Of a stretch of 64,000 bases of DNA, positions 47,788 through 54,601 are shown in pieces. The stretch's first letter is position 1. Every line of letters starts with the position of its first letter. The DNA comes from Lentisphaera profundi (GTDB lineage Bacteria > Verrucomicrobiota > Lentisphaeria > Lentisphaerales > Lentisphaeraceae): the NCBI RefSeq assembly GCF_028728065.1, contig NZ_CP117811.1, forward strand, positions 1,798,001-1,862,000. Direction: 5' to 3'. Position numbers and translations under genes: made by a program. The notes below the pieces were generated by a model, which worked only from the letters and a program-made list of their open reading frames with translations, had not been told where the DNA came from and ran no database searches.

Positions 47788-49623
47788 ATGGCCCAAGATT
47801 TCGACAGAGCTAAACAACAAGTTAAGGATCGCAGTGATATCGTTGATATCATTGGTTCCCACGTTAAACTTAAAAAGAATGGTCCTAATTTCCTAGGACT
47901 CTGTCCCTTTCACAACGAAAAAAGCCCCTCTTTTAACGTCAATCAAAACAATCAATTTTACCATTGCTTTGGCTGCGGAAAAAGTGGCGACGTCTTTAAC
48001 TTTGTCCAGGATTATGAACAGCTTGATTTTCGTGATGCACTCGAAAAACTAGCTTCTCGAGCCAATGTCATTTTACCCGAATGGGGCAAAGGACAAAGCC
48101 CTGAAGAACGCATTAAACAACGCAATGAAAAAGAAGCACTCTACGATGTCTTAGATAAGGCAACTAACTTTTTTCATCAGCAGTTACTACTTCCCCAAGG
48201 TGCCGATGCACTCAAATACACTCAGGGCCGTGGCCTCGATCAACAAGTAATCAATAGCTACCGCTTAGGTTATGCACCCAACTCTTGGGACGCCCTAATG
48301 AAATGGGCTAATCAACATAATTTTTCAGCTGAGCTCTTAGCCACCGCGGGACTCACTAAGCACAATGAGAAAGGCAAAACTTACGATCGTTTTCGCAATC
48401 GTCTGATGTTTCCTATACACGATATAAGTGGTCGAGTCATTGCCTTCTCTGCCAGAGTTCTAGAAAAAGATGACAAAGCCGCAAAATATATCAATAGTCC
48501 AGAAACTCCTGTTTTTCATAAAGGCAATGTTCTCTATGGCATTCATATTGCTCATAAACACCTCAAAGAAAGCGAACACTTCGTTATCTGCGAAGGCCAA
48601 CTCGATGTTATTGCCTGCCATCGTGCAGGAGTAAAAAATGCCATTGCGGCCCAAGGCACTGCCTTCACCGATCAACACGCCTCCATGATTGCGCGTTACG
48701 CAAAACACGTAAAACTATGTTTTGATGCCGATGCGGCAGGAAAAAAAGCTGCGGTCAAATGTTTAAACGTCTTACTCCCAAAAGGGGTTATCCCAGAGAT
48801 TATTTCTTTAGACGAAGGCGAAGATCCCGATACTGTATTGAAGCAACAAGGACCTGAAGTCCTCAAAGAAAAATTATCTGGTGGCATCAATTTCGTCGAC
48901 TTCATCTTATCTGATTATGGCCCCTCCAGCCCTACTCAAGACAAAGTTAAAATCAGTGAATTCCTGCTCGATATTCTTTCAAAATTACCTAATGTACTGA
49001 TGGGTGATTGGCATTTACGCCTCGCCTCTAAACTGCAACTCGATGCTCAAGCCATTAGCGAGCAGTTGCGCTATCTCGTTTACAATAAGCGCGATCATAG
49101 TCAATACACGAAGCCACAAACTGAACTTCAGCAGGCTCCACAAAAAGTCGCTCCACCACCCCTTAATCTGAACAAAATCAGCAAAAGAGCCATCGCTGAA
49201 ATCGAGCTCATCACACTCGCATTGAGCAAAGAAACATTTGCTAATTTGGTCTTTGAAAATACCATGGATATCAAACCTGAAACTTCAGCCGCATCAATGG
49301 CACTTCACTTTGTGAATTCACATATCGAAATGGGAAATTGGCGCGACTGCAAGCATGACCTCGAAGCTTCTTTCCCCAGTATCTATGAATTAGTTCTTAG
49401 GCAAGGTAATATTTCATCTTATCACAAACGAGAAGCTGAAGGGAATGATTATGAAGCACTACTTCAGCTGGTGGATGATTGTGTTAAGCAAATTAACAAA
49501 GCTTCCATTGAGCAAAATTGCGAAGAAGTCAAAATGCGCCTACTCAGTGAAGAAGATCCTGAAAAGAAACAAGAGCTATTCAAAGAATACATGAGTCTAA
49601 ACCAAGAACTCAAAAACGCCTAA
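47788..49623 (+). CDS. dnaG: DNA primase
   Basis: Makes RNA primers at the replication fork. At 611 aa it has normal length. The N-terminal CHC2 zinc ribbon is C39-H42-C60-C63. The catalytic core runs from about residue 120, with TOPRIM motifs FVICEGQLDVIACHRAG (about 263) and KLCFDADAAGKKAA (about 305). The C-terminal 150 residues form the DnaB-interacting helical region. A low-complexity Gln/Pro-rich linker lies near residue 440. After it the accessory repeat patch begins. Confidence 0.96.
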   Translation: MAQDFDRAKQQVKDRSDIVDIIGSHVKLKKNGPNFLGLCPFHNEKSPSFNVNQNNQFYHCFGCGKSGDVFNFVQDYEQLDFRDALEKLASRANVILPEWGKGQSPEERIKQRNEKEALYDVLDKATNFFHQQLLLPQGADALKYTQGRGLDQQVINSYRLGYAPNSWDALMKWANQHNFSAELLATAGLTKHNEKGKTYDRFRNRLMFPIHDISGRVIAFSARVLEKDDKAAKYINSPETPVFHKGNVLYGIHIAHKHLKESEHFVICEGQLDVIACHRAGVKNAIAAQGTAFTDQHASMIARYAKHVKLCFDADAAGKKAAVKCLNVLLPKGVIPEIISLDEGEDPDTVLKQQGPEVLKEKLSGGINFVDFILSDYGPSSPTQDKVKISEFLLDILSKLPNVLMGDWHLRLASKLQLDAQAISEQLRYLVYNKRDHSQYTKPQTELQQAPQKVAPPPLNLNKISKRAIAEIELITLALSKETFANLVFENTMDIKPETSAASMALHFVNSHIEMGNWRDCKHDLEASFPSIYELVLRQGNISSYHKREAEGNDYEALLQLVDDCVKQINKASIEQNCEEVKMRLLSEEDPEKKQELFKEYMSLNQELKNA

Positions 49624-49710
49624 TAAGCAAGTCTATAATTCAAGATTTTCAGATTCTATTAAGATGAATTTTTCATCTAGTTCTGTGCGAATTTCAATCA
49701 CATTTATAAC

Positions 49711-49800
49711 AACACTCCTCCTGGGAGCGCGGGCCTCTCGCCCGCATTAAACGAAATCTAGTCCTACACTCCTCCTGGGAGCGCGGGCCTCTCGCCCGCA
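49711..49800 (+). repeat. Two tandem copies of the GC-rich palindromic repeat
   Basis: Two units 54 bp apart (AGCGCGGG at 49726 and 49780), each starting CACTCCTCCTGGGAGCGCG and ending CTCGCCCGCATT. They carry GGCCTCTCG in place of GGCGTCTCG, so both share a variant that weakens the stem by one pair. They lie about 90 bp after dnaG. Confidence 0.9.
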
Positions 49801-49801
49801 T

Positions 49802-50319
49802 TTATACTTTATACGCACTAGACCAAGGCCAAGTAGTCAGCTCATTACAGAGCCTGGCTTTTACTGGATTTTGATGAATATATTCAATTGTATTTATAAA
49901 GTGCCTTTCATCTCTAATGAAACGATCCCAATACTCTTCTTGCCATAGCTTCCCTCCCGGGAGCGCGGGCGTCTCACCCGCTTTATTCTCTGATAAAAGC
50001 TTCCTGATTTCGTGAGCCGTATAAGACTTCCAAGAATGAACCACATCACTTAAGCTGTGCTCTTGATAAGTTTTAATTAATAGGTCCCATAACTTTTCTT
50101 ACTCTTTGCAGGCGAGACGCCCGCGCTCCCAGGGCGATGATTCCTCTTCTTATTTTTTATACATGCTCTATTTCCATCACTCATGGATCCCAAAATATCT
50201 TGTGGCACACTATCTGCTAAACGGTACGTAATCATTTGGTATTTATTAGCGACATCATAATGCGGTAAATAGCCCCGATTATGCCAATTTCTATCGTCCA
50301 CAAATTCTTGTCGTCTCAT
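49802..50319 (-). pseudogene. Decayed REP-associated tyrosine transposase (RAYT, Y1/HUH family)
   Basis: Two fragments of one gene. The N-terminal part (50319-50077) reads RGYLPHYDVANKYQMITYRL, the typical RAYT start. The C-terminal part continues in another frame from about 50098 as LLIKTYQEHSLSDVVHSW and then WKSYTAHEI, WQEEYWDRFIRDERHF, YIHQNPVKA and WPWSSA. The central 60 or so residues, which should contain the HUH MPNHVH motif, are missing. In their place lies an inverted copy of the palindromic repeat (50113-50134); a second copy (about 49957-49981) is inserted in frame in the C-terminal part as AGETPALPGG. The gene cannot make an active enzyme. Confidence 0.85.
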
Positions 50320-50396
50320 CCTTAGCTCTCCACGTAGAACAAAATCTAATCGCTCACACGCAAAATAACAAACTTAGTAAATGGGCTAAGTACTTC

Positions 50397-50650
50397 GACT
50401 CCCACTCCGGAAGCGCGGGCGTCTCGCACGCATTAAACGAAGTCGAGTCCTATACTCCTTCTGGGAGCGCGGGCGTCTCGCCCGCATTAAACGAAGTCGA
50501 GTCCTACACTCCTTCTGGGAGCGCGGGCGTCTCGCCCGCAGTAAACGAAGTCGAGTCCTACACTCCTCCTGGGAGCGCGGGCGTCTCGCCCGCATTAAAA
50601 AAGACCGAGTCCTACACTCCTCCTGGGAGCGCGGGCGTCTCGCCCGCATT
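50397..50650 (+). repeat. Five-unit 54-bp tandem array of the palindromic repeat
   Basis: The core AGCGCGGG recurs at 50412, 50466, 50520, 50574 and 50628, exactly 54 bp apart. Each unit has the hairpin GCGGGCG-TCT-CGCCCGC (7-bp stem, 3-base loop), a TTAAACGAAGTCGAGTCCTA-like linker and a CACTCCTCC or CTCCTTC head. The first unit is the most diverged (GCACGC in the right arm); the last two share an AAAAAAGRCCGAG linker. The span is adjacent to a RAYT remnant, as REP-type elements often are. Confidence 0.92.
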
Positions 50651-50652
50651 AA

Positions 50653-50682
50653 AAAAGGCCGAGCTATTAGGCTCGACCTTTT
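50653..50682 (-). terminator. Rho-independent terminator of the GPH symporter gene
   Basis: On the minus strand AAAAGGTCGAGC and GCTCGGCCTTTT form a 12-bp stem (one U.G wobble) with a 6-base loop and a T6 run. It is 22 bases past the stop at 50704, and its T-run is contributed by the last repeat unit's linker. Confidence 0.85.
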
Positions 50683-50703
50683 AAAAGTTATCTGTAAACT
50701 TAT

Positions 50704-52572
50704 TTAAGCTTCTTTTGATTGCTCAGAACTTGCTGCTTGTTCTGATCCTTCAGCTTTGGCTCTACGTTGCTTTAAGACTTCACCAATCTCTTTGAGCTTA
50801 TCTTCGGTGAGCGGATAGAAGAGCATCAGAACAAAACCGAATACACAAGGAATGGCGGACATCCAACTTACCATGCCTGAAATACCATCTTGAGCTTCTT
50901 GTGATTGCACTGTATTCGCTTCAAAGCCAATCCAAACGAGAACTGCCATTGTGAGCATACCGCCGAGCGTGTAACCAAATTTTTGTGCCATTGTACAAGC
51001 TGACATAACGAGACCCGTTGCACGACGACCTGTTTTCCACTCAGAGTAATCTGCCGCATCAGTATACATCGCAAAAACGAGTGCTGCCGTAGGGCCAAAC
51101 ATAAGGTTAATCGCAATATTGACCGCAAAGAGCATTCCAATATTTTCAGGTGAAATCATGCCGAAGACAAAAGTAAGTCCCGCAGTCATGAGCATCAGCA
51201 AAGCAAAACCTTTCTTTTTGCCAAGGTACTTTTCGAGGGAACCAACTGCTACTAGTGATACCAAGTTTGCAATTGTACCTGAAAGCATGAAGAGTGGTAC
51301 GATACCCGTATTACCGACAACGTATTTAAAGTAGTACATGATCGCGCCATTACGCAAGCACACATGGAAGAGTGTAATAATCCCAAGAACAAAAAGAATG
51401 AGCCAAGGCTTATTTGTGAGCAAGTCTTTGATATCAGTTTTGAGAGGAGTCTTAACTTCTTGTTTTGGCGGCTTAACACGTTCTTTCGTAGTAGAGAACG
51501 TAATCAAAAACATCAGCGCTGCAGAAATACCGAATACCGTTGTGGCCCATTGGAAACCATTCTGCTCATTCACGACTTCAACACTTATCTCTGCACCAGT
51601 AAGGTCCACGGGGATCATTTCGTCAGAAATCGTATCTTTGTTCTTTTTAAAGACAGTTCCCATATCAACAGCAGTAGAATCGAAACCTTCGACACAGTAT
51701 TTGATCTTAGCGAACTCTTCTGTGTTGTCACCTATTTTGTGTTCATTCTCAAATTTATCATCCAAAAAGAGTTTATCATCGCTATTCTTATGAAGGATCT
51801 TAGACTCGAGGAAGTAGGTCTCATTATTGATATAGAAAGTTTTTTTACTTTTATAGATCTTCCCTTCATTTTTCTTGTCAGGTACATTCGCCAATTTCAT
51901 CAGAATTTTTTGGAAAGTACTAGGCTCTTCATAACCAGGAAGCTTAGCCGTTGCTTCAACACGTGAAGCCCCGTTGCCATTTTCTTTCACTACAATGACT
52001 TGTTTGTTCTCAATTGTTTCAATTCTAGCTTCAATTACCGTTGTGTCGCCACTTCCGAAGTGTGCCACCATTGGTAGAGTTGTCGCTTGAACGATGATAC
52101 CACCAGAAAAAGCCATCACAAAACGCCATTGCGAGAAGCTCGTTCTAACTTTTGAATCGGGCGAAACAACTCCCATCAGTGAGGAGTAAGGAATATTGAC
52201 AACTGTATAAATAAGAACGAAGGCACCGTGGGTGATGTAAGCCCAAGTGAGTTTTCCGCCTGCGGATAGATCGGGGGTTGTAAACATCAGTATGCCAATA
52301 ATACCGAAAGGCACCGCGCCAAAGAGTAAGTAAGGTCGGAATTTACCCCAACGCGTCTCTGTTCGATCGGCAATAATACCTACGGCTGGATCATTGAGAC
52401 CATCCCAGATACGAACCACTCCCATGAGCGTAACAAGTACTGCTGGAGCTAAACCAAAAACATCGGTGTAAAAGTAATTGAGATACCAGATGAATTGCAT
52501 CCAAAAGAGGTTTGAAGCTAAATCGCCCAAACCATAACCGAATTTTTCTTTAAAGCTGATTTTGTCGCTCAT
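50704..52572 (-). CDS. GPH-family sugar:cation symporter with a large periplasmic insertion
   Basis: A 622-aa major-facilitator-type glycoside-pentoside-hexuronide symporter. Family features are GYGLGDLASNLFW at residues 12-24, RIWDGLNDPAVG (54-65), RTETRWGKFRPY (70-81) and, in the second half, DAADYSEWKTGRRATGLVMS. Normal members are 450-500 aa. The excess is a hydrophilic block at about residues 172-338, between membrane segments 5 and 6, which faces the periplasm. A glycoside or uronide is the likely cargo. It has its own terminator, and the solute-binding gene is divergent from it. Confidence 0.88.
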   Translation of the reverse strand: MSDKISFKEKFGYGLGDLASNLFWMQFIWYLNYFYTDVFGLAPAVLVTLMGVVRIWDGLNDPAVGIIADRTETRWGKFRPYLLFGAVPFGIIGILMFTTPDLSAGGKLTWAYITHGAFVLIYTVVNIPYSSLMGVVSPDSKVRTSFSQWRFVMAFSGGIIVQATTLPMVAHFGSGDTTVIEARIETIENKQVIVVKENGNGASRVEATAKLPGYEEPSTFQKILMKLANVPDKKNEGKIYKSKKTFYINNETYFLESKILHKNSDDKLFLDDKFENEHKIGDNTEEFAKIKYCVEGFDSTAVDMGTVFKKNKDTISDEMIPVDLTGAEISVEVVNEQNGFQWATTVFGISAALMFLITFSTTKERVKPPKQEVKTPLKTDIKDLLTNKPWLILFVLGIITLFHVCLRNGAIMYYFKYVVGNTGIVPLFMLSGTIANLVSLVAVGSLEKYLGKKKGFALLMLMTAGLTFVFGMISPENIGMLFAVNIAINLMFGPTAALVFAMYTDAADYSEWKTGRRATGLVMSACTMAQKFGYTLGGMLTMAVLVWIGFEANTVQSQEAQDGISGMVSWMSAIPCVFGFVLMLFYPLTEDKLKEIGEVLKQRRAKAEGSEQAASSEQSKEA

Positions 52573-52656
52573 ATTATTCCTATCCTTATTAACATCATAA
52601 ATTCCTGCGCGAATATTTTATTCGTGCCTTATTACGCTAATTAATAGCCGTGCTAG

Positions 52657-52669
52657 GTCAGTAATTGAC
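52657..52669. promoter_or_regulatory. Inverted repeat GTCA-N5-TGAC in the divergent promoter region
   Basis: GTCAGTAATTGAC is a short inverted repeat 85 bp upstream of the GPH symporter start and 120 bp upstream of the solute-binding gene. Too short for confidence alone. Confidence 0.25.
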
Positions 52670-52701
52670 ATTCAGAAATAAATATTGTGTAAATAAAGAC
52701 T

Positions 52702-52717
52702 AAGTTCTTAAGAACTT
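52702..52717. promoter_or_regulatory. Perfect 16-bp palindrome, candidate operator
   Basis: AAGTTCTTAAGAACTT equals its own reverse complement. It lies between the divergent symporter and solute-binding genes, close to the GntR/AraR-like regulator at 53595-54584, a class that binds palindromes of this size. No second copy was found elsewhere in the window. Confidence 0.5.
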
Positions 52718-52790
52718 GGAGAATTTAACTTTGTGCTCAATGACTTTTTGCTTGTTTAAGGTAAGATATATCCATCAATAGGAGTCCTTC

Positions 52791-53567
52791 ATCAAACATT
52801 TACTTTCACTACTCATTCTCTCTTCGACATTTTTTTTCTCATCCTGTGAATCGGCTAAAACAGAGCTTCCGCCCATAAGAGTGGGGACTTCAGGAGATTA
52901 CTATCCTATCATTTTCAAAAAAGATGGACAATTCCAAGGAGTTGAAGCAGATCTAGCCGAAGCCCTAAGTATTGAATTAGGTCGACCTATCAAATTTATT
53001 GAAATGCCCTTTTCTTCTTTGATCCCTGCCTTAAATGGTCGCCAAATTGATATAATCATGGCGGGCATGTCTATTACTGATGAGAGAAAGAACTTTGTGA
53101 AATTTGCGGAACCCTATATGGAAATCAGCCAAATGATGCTTATTCGAACACGGGACATGGGGCGCTTTCGCAAGCCCGGCAATAATTATTATGTCAATTC
53201 TGGCATGAAAATGGGTGTCATCTCTGATACCACTGGCGAAACTTTAGCCCAAAAACATTTAAAGAAACAAAACATCAAATCTTACGATAATATTGACCAA
53301 GCAGTTGTGGCTTTAAAGCGCAAGCAAATTGACTGCTTTATCCACGATGCTCCTTATATATGGTCCTATACAAATACTAAAGTAGATAAAGAGCTCACGG
53401 GTGTGTACTGGGATTTATCTAAAGAAAAATTGGCCTGGGGACTAGGCCTCACTAACTTTTCCCTCCAACAAGATATCGAAAAAGTCTTACTCAAGTGGAA
53501 ACTCAATGGCTTCAAAGCTAAAATCATCCAGAAATGGGTACCCTACCGAGTAAATTACTCTAACTAA
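52791..53567 (+). CDS. Family 3 solute-binding lipoprotein, apparently with an ATC start codon
   Basis: A 258-aa periplasmic binding protein. From GTG at 52881 the family body is plain (VGTSGDYYPIIFKKDGQFQG, EADLAEALSIELGR, and DIIMAGMSITDERKNFVKFAEPY in part). Upstream in the same frame 30 more codons give a positive n-region, a hydrophobic core and the lipobox FSSC, an excellent lipoprotein signal. The frame has no ATG, GTG or TTG before 52881; the codon at the right place, 6 bases after AGGAG, is ATC at 52791. Either ATC is used or an ATG was mutated. No permease or ATPase genes are adjacent. Confidence 0.75.
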   Translation: MKHLLSLLILSSTFFFSSCESAKTELPPIRVGTSGDYYPIIFKKDGQFQGVEADLAEALSIELGRPIKFIEMPFSSLIPALNGRQIDIIMAGMSITDERKNFVKFAEPYMEISQMMLIRTRDMGRFRKPGNNYYVNSGMKMGVISDTTGETLAQKHLKKQNIKSYDNIDQAVVALKRKQIDCFIHDAPYIWSYTNTKVDKELTGVYWDLSKEKLAWGLGLTNFSLQQDIEKVLLKWKLNGFKAKIIQKWVPYRVNYSN

Positions 53568-53594
53568 AATTTGAGCTCCATTCGATCTAAACTA

Positions 53595-54584
53595 TTAATA
53601 GTAGATTATTTCAGGCATAATTAATTTTTGGCTACTGATCCCCTTACTAGATCGGGCCCATTCTAAGGCTTGGTCAAACATTAATTTCCAATTTTGTCGT
53701 ATGGTCATTGAGCCTTTATAGAAGCTATCCAATTCACCATCAAATGAAATGATTTTGACGCGTTCCGAATGCCCTTTTTCGGCCATATAAGTTAAAACAA
53801 TGGGTAGCATATCATGATCTGGAACGAAGAGGTAATCGAGCTCTGTTTCTTTAAAAACCGTACTTAAAACCCCTGCCACATCATTAATTTTTTTACTTAA
53901 GGTTCGTTGGTGAATCGCCAGTTTTAAGTCATGTGTATGAAGCAATTCTTGAAAATAGATTTCGCGAACGGCTAAAAAGGGTTCTTCTTCACTGAGCGGA
54001 GGAACTAATAGTCCTATTCGAGCTTCCGCATCCTTCAATTTAATACTGCTTAAAACTTCATCAATTGCCCCAAATGTATCGGTAGCATGAAAGTTGAATT
54101 CAGGATCAGAGCGATTAATTAAAATTTGTTCAATCGCACTTTCTTTAAGTTTTTTGATATAATAACGCGCTCGAATTGAAGGGCGACTCCAGATAACACG
54201 GCTACTGGGATTGAGCATGATTTCCGAAAAATATTCTTCTATATTTGAGCTACAATGAATGCTGTAATCAAGATCATTAATCTCCGACAACATCAGCGAA
54301 AGAATCCCATTAAACTTATTCGATTCTGCACACTCAACATCATTATTTAAAATGATATAAATATGATGCTTATTATCGGGTGATTTTACGTATGTCCCCG
54401 AGCCCTGATGTGACTCGAGTATCCCTTCTTGTACGAGCTGACGAATGACTTTGTCGATAGAGCCCCGAGAAACCGAATATTTCTCCATCAATTCATGACG
54501 CGTGGGCAACAAACTTCCGCCTGGATACAGGCCTGCGTTAATCTCTTTTCGCAGTTCTTGTTTAACTCTATCGGTAATACTCAT
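53595..54584 (-). CDS. GntR-family regulator with a LacI-type sugar-binding domain
   Basis: A 329-aa AraR-like repressor. Residues 1-68 are the winged helix (ITDRVKQELRKEINAG, LPTRHELMEKYSVSRGSIDKV, quoted in parts; QGSGTYVK). Residues 70-329 follow the periplasmic-binding-protein layout of LacI effector domains (LSSIKLKDAEARIGLLVPPL; FVPDHDMLPIV). It lies 17 bp after the cytochrome-dehydrogenase gene and so is last in the catabolic operon; it is convergent with the binding-protein gene. The effector is probably a sugar or its breakdown product. Confidence 0.87.
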   Translation of the reverse strand: MSITDRVKQELRKEINAGLYPGGSLLPTRHELMEKYSVSRGSIDKVIRQLVQEGILESHQGSGTYVKSPDNKHHIYIILNNDVECAESNKFNGILSLMLSEINDLDYSIHCSSNIEEYFSEIMLNPSSRVIWSRPSIRARYYIKKLKESAIEQILINRSDPEFNFHATDTFGAIDEVLSSIKLKDAEARIGLLVPPLSEEEPFLAVREIYFQELLHTHDLKLAIHQRTLSKKINDVAGVLSTVFKETELDYLFVPDHDMLPIVLTYMAEKGHSERVKIISFDGELDSFYKGSMTIRQNWKLMFDQALEWARSSKGISSQKLIMPEIIYY

Positions 54585-54601
54585 ACGAATAAACTCTTTA
54601 T

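Larger units (their letters stand above)
49624..50703. other. Accessory patch of palindromic repeats and a broken transposase
   Basis: About 1.1 kb without an intact gene. It contains a two-unit repeat (49711-49800), a RAYT pseudogene (49802-50319), and a five-unit 54-bp array (50397-50650), then the terminator of the GPH gene. Nine copies of the core palindrome GCGGGCGTCTCGCCCGC or close variants were counted. Local GC is clearly higher than in the neighbouring genes. Confidence 0.85.

Noticed and set aside
50386-50649. An 87-codon open frame on the minus strand across the repeat array with a repeated Arg-rich peptide
   Set aside because: Its translation is only the 54-bp repeat read through (54 is divisible by 3, so the frame stays open). 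No start signal or independent coding character.
50397-50650. CRISPR array, from regular spacing
   Set aside because: The whole 54-bp unit is conserved, including the linkers, so there are no unique spacers. No cas genes are near; the PD-(D/E)XK gene at 10228 is 40 kb away.
51338-51966. Two long plus-strand open frames opposite the GPH symporter insert
   Set aside because: They lie wholly opposite the symporter coding sequence, and their products look like random translation. The insert itself stays in frame with both halves of the symporter.
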